Source of the DNA: Competibacteraceae bacterium UBA6584
GTDB taxonomy: Bacteria; Pseudomonadota; Gammaproteobacteria; Competibacterales; Competibacteraceae
Length of the DNA stretch: 10,529 nt
Reading direction: 5' to 3'
Assembly (NCBI GenBank): GCA_002433805.1
Contig: DJIW01000074.1
Span: forward strand, 418 to 10,946
Made by a program: the position numbers and the translations under genes. The notes beneath the pieces are model-generated. The model ran no database searches. It had not been told where the DNA came from and worked only from the letters and a program-made list of their open reading frames with translations. This document shows positions 1-6,612 of this stretch, piece after piece (position 1 is the stretch's first letter; each line of letters opens with the position of its first letter).

Positions 1-644
1 GCTTATCTGCCGCATGATTTTCCCCCTCGCACGACCGTCAATGACCATTATATGAAATGGATGACGAGCGGTCTGTTCGAGCGGGCGAACGCGGAAATTC
101 GCCGCAGGGCGCGAAAAAAAACGGTCGAACCGAAGAGCCCAGCGCCGGGATCATCGACAGTCAAAGCGTCAAGGGCACGGCGGAATCCGCCGAGGAATCC
201 GGCTTTGACGGCTGGAAGAAAGTCAAGGGCAGGAAGTATCACATTGTGACCGATACAACGGGTTGCGTTCTGGCGGTGGCGGTTCATGCCGCGAACGTTC
301 ACGATGGTCAGGGCGCCTACCCCTTGCTGAAGAAGACGTTTGATACCGTGCCGACGCTGCGCCGAATTTGGGCCGATCAAGCCTATCGGGGAGATTTGGT
401 GTCCTGGGTGAAAGAGACCTTTGCCTGCGAGCTGGAAATCGTTCAAAAAACCACAAAAGCGTTTAAAGTGCTACCGCGTCGCTGGGTGGTGGAAAGAACT
501 TTAGCCTGGTTGAGCCGCTATCGTCGATTGGTGCGTGTCTATGAAAAAAGAGTCGCTTCCAGTGTCGCCATGATTTGGGTCTCTTCTCTCCGCATTTTGT
601 TAAAGAAACTGTGTGCTCCCATACCTCAAGAAGGTTCCGTTTAA
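1..644 (+). CDS. IS5-family transposase (orfAB by -1 frameshift), 5' partial, catalytic part intact
   Basis: DDE transposase that would cut and join the IS ends. Frame 1 from the window edge gives the end of orfA (AYLPHDFPPR, then MKWMTSGLFER), the helix-turn-helix-like N-terminal DUF4096-type region. It continues to a stop at 249. The catalytic part is in the -1 frame and ends at 644. After slippage on the A8 run at 114-121 the joined protein reads ARKKNGRTEEPSAGIIDSQS. The DDE residues are visible: first Asp in GIIDSQS, second Asp in WADQAYRG, and Glu in RRWVVERTLAW. No stop interrupts orfB, so this copy could still supply active transposase if its missing left part is intact. The start codon is outside the window. 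Confidence 0.88.
114..120 (+). other. Slippery heptamer A_AAA_AAA for -1 frameshift, IS copy 1
   Basis: An uninterrupted run of eight A lies at 114-121. In the orfA frame the codons are CGA AAA AAA ACG, which is the X_XXY_YYZ arrangement for -1 slippage. The downstream orfB frame is exactly -1 relative to orfA and carries the catalytic residues. The same arrangement is kept in copy 2, so the signal is conserved between diverged copies. Frameshift fusion at A-runs is established for IS elements of this kind. I did not fold a stimulatory downstream structure. Confidence 0.75.
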
Positions 645-662
645 TTGCTTCATCTGAATCTG

Positions 663-719
663 AATTTTCGGATAGGCTCTTAAGTTTAACAATCAGAATT
701 AAGAGCCTATCCCAAAATT
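663..719. repeat. Large inverted repeat made by facing IS ends (IRR of copy 1, IRL of copy 2)
   Basis: The right end of copy 1 and the left end of copy 2 face each other across the spacer. GGATAGGCTCTTAA (670-683) is perfectly complementary to TTAAGAGCCTATCC (699-712). After one C/C mismatch (669/713) six more pairs follow (663-668 with 714-719). The central 15 nt (684-698) are unpaired. The perfect 14-bp core includes both the IS terminal repeats and the adjoining TTAA host bases. Confidence 0.85.
686..699 (-). other. Stranded native 3' end of thiM (last codons and stop) in the spacer between the two IS
   Basis: If the second IS and one copy of its TAA duplication are removed, the leftward thiM frame continues from ATT ATT into AAT TCT GAT TGT TAA. 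That adds Asn-Ser-Asp-Cys and a stop at 688-686. This gives a ThiM of 271 residues instead of the present 277. The spacer between the two elements is therefore host DNA and preserves the original end of thiM. This is a reconstruction from the visible target duplication; the uninterrupted allele is not in the window. Confidence 0.7.
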
Positions 720-735
720 AAACCATTGATATATT

Positions 736-765
736 TATACAAAAGTAACATCACATGCCTATAAA
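736..765 (+). promoter_or_regulatory. Possible transposase promoter in IS copy 2
   Basis: A TATAAA at 760-765 resembles a sigma-70 -10 box, with a weak TATACA at 736-741 and an 18-bp spacer. It lies 35 bp upstream of the orfA start. The match to a -35 box is poor, so this is tentative. Confidence 0.25.
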
Positions 766-800
766 GAGAGGCTTTGAGTGACGATAGGTGAAAATTTGAA

Positions 801-1612
801 ATGATGCCTGATAACAGATACCCCAGTGATCTGACGGATGAAGAATGGACGGTTGTGGAAGAATGCCTTCGTCTGGAAGACGAAGCAGGGGCAGGTCGCC
901 CGCTGGAAGTGGAGTTGAGACGGGTCTGGGATGCGATTTTGTATTTCAACAAAACGGGGTGTCAATGGGCTTATCTGCCGCATGATTTTCCACCCCGGAC
1001 CCCGGTGAACTACCATGATATGAAATGGATGACGAGTGGTCTGTTCGAGCGGGTGAATGCGCAAATCCGTCGTGAGGTACGAAAAAAAAGGGTCGAACCG
1101 AGGAACCGAGCGCGGGACTCATCGACAGCCAAAGTGTCAAAGGCACGGCCGAATCCGCTGAGGAATCCGGCGTTGACGGTTGGAAGAAAGTCAAAGGGAG
1201 AAAACATCATATTGTAAAGGATACAACAGGTTGTGTTCTCTCTGTCGCGGTTCATGCCGCAAATTTTCATGATGGTCAAGGGGCCTATCCCTTATTGAAG
1301 AAGACCTTTAACGTCGTACCCACGCTGCGCCGGATTTGGGCCGATCAAGCCTATCGGGGAGATTGGGTGGAGGGGGTCAAACAGACCTTTGCCTGTGATT
1401 GAGAGATCGTCCAAAGAACCACAAAAGCGTTTAAAGTGTTACCGCGTCGTTGGGTGGTGGAACGCACTTTGGCCTGGTTAAGTCGCTATCGTCGATTGGC
1501 CCGTGTCTATGAAAAAAGAGTCGTTTCCAGTATCGCCATGATTTGGGTTTCTTCTATTCGCATTTTACTAAAGAAACTGTGCGCTCCTATTCCTGAAAAA
1601 GACTCCATTTAA
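801..1612 (+). pseudogene. IS5-family transposase orfAB of copy 2, inactivated by an in-frame TGA
   Basis: orfA starts at ATG 801 (a second ATG follows at 804), with AGGTG at 786-790 as a modest ribosome binding site, and runs to 1217. It shows RYPSDLTDEEW, GRPLEVELRRVWDAILYF and TGCQWAYLPHDFPP, a DUF4096-like N-terminal region. A -1 shift at the A8 run (1082-1089) enters orfB, with Asp in GLIDSQS and Asp in WADQAYRG. At 1400-1402 the frame reads TGT GAT TGA GAG where copy 1 reads TGC GAG CTG GAA, so a stop replaces Leu. The remainder (through RRWVVERT with the catalytic Glu, to TAA at 1610-1612) is intact but cut off. A product ending at 1400 lacks the third catalytic residue and should be inactive. 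Confidence 0.9.
1082..1088 (+). other. Slippery heptamer A_AAA_AAA for -1 frameshift, IS copy 2
   Basis: Eight A at 1082-1089 in the orfA codon phase CGA AAA AAA AGG, the same phase as in copy 1. Slipping -1 gives AAG GGT CGA ACC in the orfB frame, reading Lys-Gly-Arg-Thr and then on to the DSQS motif. Confidence 0.7.
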
Positions 1613-1616
1613 TCAA

Positions 1617-2450
1617 CTACCTCTCAATTAAGATTTTCGGATAGGCTCTAATAATCCGGCAACGGCAAACTTCGCCGAACTGGCGTTCGGTCAATCCGTA
1701 AAGCCGGTCCAACAACGCGACTTGCAAGGAGCCAGGGCCCGTCGCATCCGCCGCCGCCAGTTCGCCGGCCACGCCAAACACCGCCAGCGCCGCCGCCGCC
1801 GCTGTAAAAGCATCCGGCTCCACCGCCAGAAACGCGCCGATGACCGCCGTCGCCGAACACCCTAGCCCGGTGACGCGCGCCATCAACGGGTGGCCGTTCT
1901 CGATGGCGACCGCCCGCCGTCCGTCGGTCACGTAGTCCACCGCTCCCGTAATCGCGACCGTGGACCGGCCGCGCTCGGCCAGCCGCCGCGCCGCCTCCAG
2001 CGCCGCGTCCGAGCCCTGCGTGCTGTCCACCCCCTTACCCTGACCCTGTTCCAGCGCCAGCGTCAGAATTTCCGAGGCGTTGCCGCGAATCACGTCCGGA
2101 CCCAGTCCCGCCAGCGCCGCCGCCGCCGCGCGCCGGTACGGAGTCGCACCCGCGCCCACCGGATCGAGAATCCAGGGCACGCCGGCCGCCTTGGCCTTGG
2201 CCGCCGCCAGTTTGCAGGCGGCGATCTGCTCCGAATACAGGGTTCCGATGTTGATGACCAACGCCTGGCTGATGGCGACGAAATCTTCCACCTCGTCGCT
2301 GGAATGGACCATCGCCGGCGACGCGCCGAGCGCCAGCAAAGCGTTCGCCGTGTTGTTCATCACCACGAAATTGGTGATGTTGTGCACCAGCGGCGCTCGT
2401 TCGCGAACCGCGCTCAGGCGCTTCCAAAGATCGGCGGGCGACAGGGTCAT
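1617..2450 (-). CDS. thiM: Hydroxyethylthiazole kinase ThiM, C-terminus replaced by IS sequence
   Basis: Phosphorylates 4-methyl-5-(2-hydroxyethyl)thiazole with ATP, a cytosolic salvage step feeding thiamine synthesis. The ribokinase-like fold is recognisable from VHNITNFVVMNNTANALLA (about residues 22-40), ILDPVGAGAT (94-103), VIRGNASEI (120-128) and VTGLGCSATA (193-202). The last contains Cys198, the catalytic-site cysteine position I recall from Bacillus ThiM. The ATG at 2450 overlaps the guaC stop (ATGA), so translation is probably coupled; only a weak GAGCGG precedes it. No thiD or thiE lies nearby, so this looks like stand-alone salvage. Residues 1-267 are native. Residues 268-277 (RAYPKILIER) and the TAG at 1619-1617 come from the IS end. 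The core fold and active site are untouched, so activity may survive. Confidence 0.93.
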   Translation of the reverse strand: MTLSPADLWKRLSAVRERAPLVHNITNFVVMNNTANALLALGASPAMVHSSDEVEDFVAISQALVINIGTLYSEQIAACKLAAAKAKAAGVPWILDPVGAGATPYRRAAAAALAGLGPDVIRGNASEILTLALEQGQGKGVDSTQGSDAALEAARRLAERGRSTVAITGAVDYVTDGRRAVAIENGHPLMARVTGLGCSATAVIGAFLAVEPDAFTAAAAALAVFGVAGELAAADATGPGSLQVALLDRLYGLTERQFGEVCRCRIIRAYPKILIER

Positions 2451-3505
2451 GAGCCGCTCGCTTGGGAGTCAAAAATCGGATTGTGTTGCTCGGCCACCCG
2501 CACGAAGGTGGTGCGCTTGGTCAGTTCCTTCAACTGGCTGGCCCCCACGTAGGTGCAGGCCGAGCGCAACCCTCCGAGGATATCCTGGATCGTTGCCGCC
2601 ACCGGCCCGCGATAAGGCACGGTGACGGTCTTGCCTTCGGAGGCGCGATAGTCCGCCACCCCGCCGCTGTATTTTTCCATCGCCGTGCGCGAGCTCATCC
2701 CGTAAAACCGCACGAACCGCTGGCCGTCCCGCTCCAGGAGTTCGCCGCCGCCTTCGTCGTGCCCGGCCAGCATGCCGCCCAGCATCACGAAATCCGCCCC
2801 CGCGCCGAACGCCTTGGCGACATCGCCGGCGCAGGTGCAGCCGCCGTCCGAAATGATCTGGCCGGACAAGCCGTGGGCGGCGTCGGCGCATTCGATGATC
2901 GCCGATAGCTGCGGGTAGCCGACTCCGGTTTTGACCCGCGTGGTGCAGACCGAGCCCGGCCCGATGCCGACCTTGACGATGTCCGCGCCCGACAGCAGCA
3001 GCTGTTCGACCATCTCGCCGGTGACCACGTTGCCCGCCATGATGACGCGCTCGGGATGGCGGGCTCGCACCTTGCCGATTTGCTCGACGAAATACTCCGA
3101 GTAGCCGTTCGCCACGTCCATGCAAATGAACGACAGTTCGGGATGGCGTTCCAGGATTCGATGCAGCTTGGCCAGATCGCTGTCGAGAATGCCCGTGCTG
3201 ACCGCCACGTGAGCCAGCTGGCGGGGGTCGGCGATGGAAACGATGAAAGCGTCCCACTCCTGCGGGGTGTAGTGCTTGCGCGCCGCCGTGAACAGCCCGA
3301 GTTCCGCCAGCGCTTTCGCCATCTCGAAAGTGCCGACGCTGTCCATGTTGGCCGCCATGATCGGGATGCCGGTCCAGGTCCGGCGGCTGTGGCGGAACTT
3401 GAAGGTGCGCTCCAGGCTCACCTGCGAGCGGCTGCCCAAGGTCGAACGTTTCGGCCGGATCAAGACATCCTTGAACCCCAGCTTGAGGTCGGCTTCGATG
3501 CGCAT
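2447..3505 (-). CDS. guaC: GMP reductase GuaC
   Basis: NADPH-dependent reductive deamination of GMP to IMP, which returns guanine nucleotides to the adenine branch. The 352-residue length is close to E. coli GuaC (347). The IMPDH/GMPR TIM-barrel signature is clear: FKDVLIRPKRSTL (11-23), IPIMAANMDSVGTFEMA (47-63), the nucleotide loop GIGPGSVCTTRVKTG with catalytic Cys187, and FVMLGGMLAGHDE followed by the mobile segment RFYGMSSRTAMEKY. No CBS domain is inserted, which with the MSSRTAMEKY and LRSACTYVGA segments favours GMP reductase over IMP dehydrogenase. Its ATG directly abuts the malQ TGA (TGAATG) and no clear ribosome binding site precedes it, pointing to coupled translation. Its stop overlaps the thiM start. 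Confidence 0.95.
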   Translation of the reverse strand: MRIEADLKLGFKDVLIRPKRSTLGSRSQVSLERTFKFRHSRRTWTGIPIMAANMDSVGTFEMAKALAELGLFTAARKHYTPQEWDAFIVSIADPRQLAHVAVSTGILDSDLAKLHRILERHPELSFICMDVANGYSEYFVEQIGKVRARHPERVIMAGNVVTGEMVEQLLLSGADIVKVGIGPGSVCTTRVKTGVGYPQLSAIIECADAAHGLSGQIISDGGCTCAGDVAKAFGAGADFVMLGGMLAGHDEGGGELLERDGQRFVRFYGMSSRTAMEKYSGGVADYRASEGKTVTVPYRGPVAATIQDILGGLRSACTYVGASQLKELTKRTTFVRVAEQHNPIFDSQASGS

Positions 3506-4978
3506 TCAAATTCGCCCGTACAAGCTCAACAGATGGCGGTAATGGCCGGCGACGCCCGACCCGACTTGATCCCAGCGAAACCGCCAGCGCCAGTTGCCAT
3601 CGGCCACGCCCGGCTGGTTCATCCGGTCCTCGCCGCCCAGCGCCAGCACGTCCTGCAGCGGCACCACCGCCAGCCGCGCCACCGAGGCCAGCGCCGTCCG
3701 CACCAACAGCTCCGGCATCCGCGCCGGGTCGCCGCCCAAATACTCGAACAGGTGATCACGGGTCGGTTCGTCCAATTCCTCCAGCCAGCCCAAGGTGGTG
3801 TTGTTGTCGTGCGTTCCGGTATAGACCACCGAATTGTGGAGGTGATGGTGGGGCAGATACAGATTTTCCGCGTCGCCGCCGAAGGCGAAGTGCAGCACCT
3901 TCATGCCCGGCAAGCCGTGGGCGTCGCGCAAGGCTTCCACCTCGGGGGTGATGATGCCGAGGTCTTCCGCCACCAGCGGCAAGCGGCCGAATTCCGCCCG
4001 CAGGGCGTGAAACAGTTCGTCCCCCGGAGCCGCCACCCACCGGCCCGCCACGGCGGTCTCGGCGTCGGCCGGGATTTCCCAATAGGATTCCAAGCCGCGA
4101 AAATGATCGATCCGCAGTAGGTCAAATTGGCTCAACTGGGTGCGGATGCGCGCCTTCCACCATTGAAAGCCATCCGCTTTCATCGCCTCCCAAGCGTAAT
4201 GGGGGTTGCCCCACAGCTGGCCGGTTTCCGAAAAATAATCCGGCGGCACGCCCGCGACCACCTCCGGCCGCCCTTCCTCGTTCAAGAGAAAACAGTCGCG
4301 CCGCGCCCACACATCGGCGCTGTCGTAGCCGACGAACAAGGGAATATCGCCGAAAATCAAAATGCCGCGCGCGTTGGCGTAGCGCTTGAGCTCCGCCCAC
4401 TGGCGATAGAACAAAAATTGCTCGAACCGACATTGCGCCATCGCCTCGCCGAATTGCGCCCGCACGGCCGCCAGCGCTTCGGGGTGGCGGTCGCGCAACT
4501 CCGGCGGCCAGTCGAACCACGCGGCCTGCTGGCGATGGTTGCGGATCGCCTGATACAGCGCGTAATCCTCCAACCAATCCCCTCGCTGGCGTAAAAATTC
4601 CTCGTATTCGCCCTGAATCCAAGCCGCCTGTTGGAACCCCTGGCGCGCCTCGTTCAACCGCCGCTGCCGGTAGCGCCAGCCGTCCTCTCCCGGTTGCGGT
4701 CCGCCGTCCGCAGAGAGCCAACCGGCTTCGACCAGCGGTTCCAAGGCGATCAGACGCGGGTTGCCGGCGTGGACCGATTGCGCCGCGTAAGGCGATAAAT
4801 CGGCGTGCGGCGGCGTCAGGGGCAGCGTCTGCCAGACTGTAAAGCCGCAGGCGGCCATGAATTCCACGAAGCGGTAAGCTTCTGGTCCCAAATCGCCGTT
4901 TTCGTAACCTCCGGGAAGCGAAGTCGGGTGCAACAGCAATCCCGCGCGCCGTGTGTCGAGGGGCGAGCCTTGGCTCAT
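3506..4978 (-). CDS. malQ: 4-alpha-glucanotransferase (amylomaltase, GH77)
   Basis: Cytosolic enzyme that transfers glucan segments between malto-oligosaccharides, recycling short chains from glycogen or maltodextrin breakdown. At 490 residues it is the compact amylomaltase type, without the long N-terminal domain of E. coli MalQ. It begins with RRAGLLLHPTSLPG, then FTVWQTLPLTP, and SPYAAQSVHAGNP. Catalytic residues by family motif are Asp291 (LLRIDHFRGL, nucleophile), Glu338 (LVAEDLGIITPEV, acid/base) and Asp391 (YTGTHDNNT), with spacing close to the Thermus enzyme as I recall it. The ATG at 4978 has AGGAG 9 nt upstream (4992-4988), which supports this start. It lies downstream of glgC on the same strand, which fits a role in glycogen turnover. 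Confidence 0.95.
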   Translation of the reverse strand: MSQGSPLDTRRAGLLLHPTSLPGGYENGDLGPEAYRFVEFMAACGFTVWQTLPLTPPHADLSPYAAQSVHAGNPRLIALEPLVEAGWLSADGGPQPGEDGWRYRQRRLNEARQGFQQAAWIQGEYEEFLRQRGDWLEDYALYQAIRNHRQQAAWFDWPPELRDRHPEALAAVRAQFGEAMAQCRFEQFLFYRQWAELKRYANARGILIFGDIPLFVGYDSADVWARRDCFLLNEEGRPEVVAGVPPDYFSETGQLWGNPHYAWEAMKADGFQWWKARIRTQLSQFDLLRIDHFRGLESYWEIPADAETAVAGRWVAAPGDELFHALRAEFGRLPLVAEDLGIITPEVEALRDAHGLPGMKVLHFAFGGDAENLYLPHHHLHNSVVYTGTHDNNTTLGWLEELDEPTRDHLFEYLGGDPARMPELLVRTALASVARLAVVPLQDVLALGGEDRMNQPGVADGNWRWRFRWDQVGSGVAGHYRHLLSLYGRI

Positions 4979-5110
4979 GCGTGAAAACTCCTGGTGGATG
5001 GGTGAGCAGTGACGGATTATGCGTGGAAAAAAGCATCAACGGTATGGCTGGATCGGGATCGGTTTTCGAGCAAACGCGCGATAAGCCGCCTCGTCCATTG
5101 CAACATTCCA

Positions 5111-5127
5111 GCGCGTGCTTAACGCGC
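5111..5127 (-). other. GC-rich hairpin spanning the glgC stop codon
   Basis: A perfect 6-bp stem (GCGCGT 5111-5116 with ACGCGC 5122-5127) encloses a 5-nt loop that contains the glgC TAA. No T-run follows in the leftward direction, so it does not look like a standard intrinsic terminator. It might protect the 3' end of glgC mRNA or weaken readthrough into malQ. The rest of the glgC-malQ gap (4979-5118) shows only the malQ ribosome binding site and a doubtful 20-codon ORF. Confidence 0.4.
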
Positions 5128-6390
5128 GCGCGGCAATTCCTGGCCCAACATTTCGCGGGTGACCAGCACCACGCCTTTTTCGGTGCGGTAAAAGCGGCGC
5201 GCGTCTTCCTCCGGATGCTGGCCGATCACCGTGCCGGGCGGAATCACGCAAGCCCGGTCGATAATCGCTTTGTTGATCTGACAGTAACGGCCGATATCGA
5301 CGCCCGGCAACACCACTGCATCCTTCACCTGCACGTAGGAATGGACCTGCACCCCCGAAAAGAGTAGCGAATGATTCACGTAACCGCCGGAAATGATGCA
5401 GCCCTCCGCGATCATCGAATCCACCGCCATGCCCCGACGGCCTTCGTCGTCGAACACAAACTTGGCCGGCGGCGCTTGATTCAGATAGGTCCAGATCGGC
5501 CAGTGCTCGTCGTAGAGGTTCAGTTCGGGGTCGACTTCCACCAGTTCCATGTTGGCCTTAAAAAAAGCGTCCACGGTGCCGACGTCCCGCCAGTAACTCT
5601 GCGACTTGGTTTGAACGTCGCGGAACGGATAGCTCACGATCCGCTGGCGTCCGATCAACGACGGCAAAAGATCCTTGGCGAAGTCGTGGCTGGATTGCGC
5701 CGCTTCCGCGTCCTCAATCAACTGCTTGAACAGAAATTGGGTGTTAAAGACGTAAATGCCCATTGAGGCCAGCGCCACGTCTTCACGGCCGGGCAAGCTT
5801 TCCGGATTCTGGGGTTTTTCAGTAAAGCCGGTGACCTCGTTGGCGTCGTTGACCGTCAGCACTCCGAACTCGCAAGCCCGTTCGCGCGGGACCTCGACGC
5901 TGCCTACCGTCACATCCGCCTTGCTTTCGACGTGGCGGGCCAACATCGGGCCATAATCCATTTTATAAATATGGTCGCCGGCCAGAATCAACACGAAATC
6001 GGGCTCGTGCATCCGGATAATGTCCATATTTTGATAGACGGCGTCGGCGGTGCCCCGATACCAGGAGCTGTCGTCGATCCGCTGTTGGGCTGGCAACAGT
6101 TCCACGAACTCGCCGAATTCACCCCGCAGAAAGCCCCAACCGCGTTGGATGTGCTGGATCAGGGAATGCGCCTTATACTGGGTCAGCACGCACACTCGCC
6201 GAATGCCCGAATTGATGCAATTGGAGAGCGGGAAGTCGATGATCCGGTATTTCCCGCCGAACGGCGTGGCCGGTTTGGCCCGCCACAGGGTGAGGTGCTT
6301 GAGCCGGCTGCCGCGGCCGCCCGCCAAGATCAGCGCGAGGGTTTGCCGGGTCAACCGGCTGACGAAACGCGAAGTGGTGGCGGCGCTCAT
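5119..6390 (-). CDS. glgC: Glucose-1-phosphate adenylyltransferase (ADP-glucose pyrophosphorylase)
   Basis: Makes ADP-glucose from ATP and glucose-1-phosphate, the committing step of bacterial glycogen synthesis, as a cytosolic homotetramer. The 423 residues show the nucleotidyltransferase loop LALILAGGRGSRLKHLT (18-34), RAKPA with Lys39 at the position of the E. coli fructose-1,6-bisphosphate activator lysine, FPLSNCINSGIRR, HIQRGWGFL, WYRGTADAVYQN, LAGDHIYKMDY, FTEKPQNP (glucose-1-phosphate lysine), SMGIYVF and YWRDVGTVDA. The C-terminal left-handed beta-helix ends DRACVIPPGTVIG and EEDARRFYRTEKGVVLVTREML, very like the enterobacterial protein. Conserved Lys39 suggests fructose-1,6-bisphosphate-type activation, which is inference. 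AGAGGG (6407-6402) lies 11 nt before the ATG. It is transcribed away from glgB and probably heads the leftward gene group. Confidence 0.97.
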   Translation of the reverse strand: MSAATTSRFVSRLTRQTLALILAGGRGSRLKHLTLWRAKPATPFGGKYRIIDFPLSNCINSGIRRVCVLTQYKAHSLIQHIQRGWGFLRGEFGEFVELLPAQQRIDDSSWYRGTADAVYQNMDIIRMHEPDFVLILAGDHIYKMDYGPMLARHVESKADVTVGSVEVPRERACEFGVLTVNDANEVTGFTEKPQNPESLPGREDVALASMGIYVFNTQFLFKQLIEDAEAAQSSHDFAKDLLPSLIGRQRIVSYPFRDVQTKSQSYWRDVGTVDAFFKANMELVEVDPELNLYDEHWPIWTYLNQAPPAKFVFDDEGRRGMAVDSMIAEGCIISGGYVNHSLLFSGVQVHSYVQVKDAVVLPGVDIGRYCQINKAIIDRACVIPPGTVIGQHPEEDARRFYRTEKGVVLVTREMLGQELPRAR

Positions 6391-6612
6391 GCGTTTGATA
6401 TCCCTCTTTGCTATGATTTTCCAATCCTCGGCTTCAGGCGCTGGCGCCCGCAGCCCATTTTTTCAGGTGTCGGCTGCTCCGGCGCGATCCGGATTCCAGC
6501 CTCGACCCGTCTACTCGGTATATAGTAGGTCCCGGATGCAGCTTATTGCCACTCACAGCGTCCGCGCCGGTCGTTCCGAGCGCCCCCGCGGCTGGGAGGG
6601 CCGACGTTTCTC
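6391..6612. promoter_or_regulatory. Divergent control region between glgC and glgB
   Basis: These 222 bp separate two divergently transcribed glycogen genes and must hold promoters for both. For glgB a TATAGT (6521-6526), or the overlapping TATATA (6519-6524), could serve as a -10 box, but no good -35 box stands at the right distance. It sits in an imperfect palindrome, CTACT...AGTAG (6511-6528), a possible operator. GGGAGG (6594-6599) precedes the glgB ATG with a rather long 13-nt gap. For glgC only the ribosome binding site is convincing. I see no small gene here. Confidence 0.45.

Larger units (their letters stand above)
1..679 (+). mobile_element. IS5-family insertion sequence, copy 1 (left part outside the window)
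   Basis: This is the right-hand part of an IS5-family element with a two-frame transposase, like the IS427/IS1031-type members. Its right terminal inverted repeat ends at 679 with ...GGATAGGCTC, matching the ends of the second element downstream. By alignment to copy 2, roughly 265 bp of the left end, including the start of orfA and the left repeat, lie before position 1. The 3 bases after the end, TTA (680-682), fit the TNA target rule, but the matching left duplication cannot be seen. Copies 1 and 2 differ at many positions (14 of 60 in one stretch compared by eye around 241-300), so they are separate arrivals or old duplicates, not a recent tandem duplication. Confidence 0.9.
703..1648 (+). 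mobile_element. IS5-family insertion sequence, copy 2, complete at both ends (946 bp)
   Basis: The left end begins GAGCCTATCCCAAAATTA at 703. The right end, read inward on the other strand, is GAGCCTATCCGAAAATCTTA ending at 1648. Fifteen of the first 16 bases match. A 3-bp TAA duplication flanks it (700-702 and 1649-1651), the TNA type of target known for several IS5-family groups. The length of 946 bp and the two overlapping reading frames fit a frameshifting IS5-family element. The transposase is interrupted by a stop, so the element is non-autonomous. Its ends still look usable by a transposase acting in trans, such as that of copy 1. Confidence 0.93.

Noticed and set aside
1..1648. Composite transposon formed by the two IS copies
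   Set aside because: Only 23 bp of host DNA lies between them, made of the thiM 3' end and no cargo gene. The copies are diverged, and the target duplication of copy 2 marks a single independent insertion.
2035..2625. Overlapping open frames in both directions across thiM and guaC
   Set aside because: They are arginine- or alanine-rich shadow translations of recognised genes, without a plausible start or motif.
3056..4120. 354-codon rightward open frame opposite guaC and malQ
   Set aside because: It spans the junction of two well-identified leftward genes and its translation looks like an antisense shadow, rich in His, Arg and Gln with no domain.
5111..5127. Intrinsic terminator after glgC
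   Set aside because: The stem is GC-rich and perfect, but no T-run follows in the direction of glgC transcription.
6402..6480. Sigma-54 or clear sigma-70 promoter for glgC
   Set aside because: No GG-N10-GC pair at the right phase and no convincing -35/-10 pair was found; only the ribosome binding site is clear.
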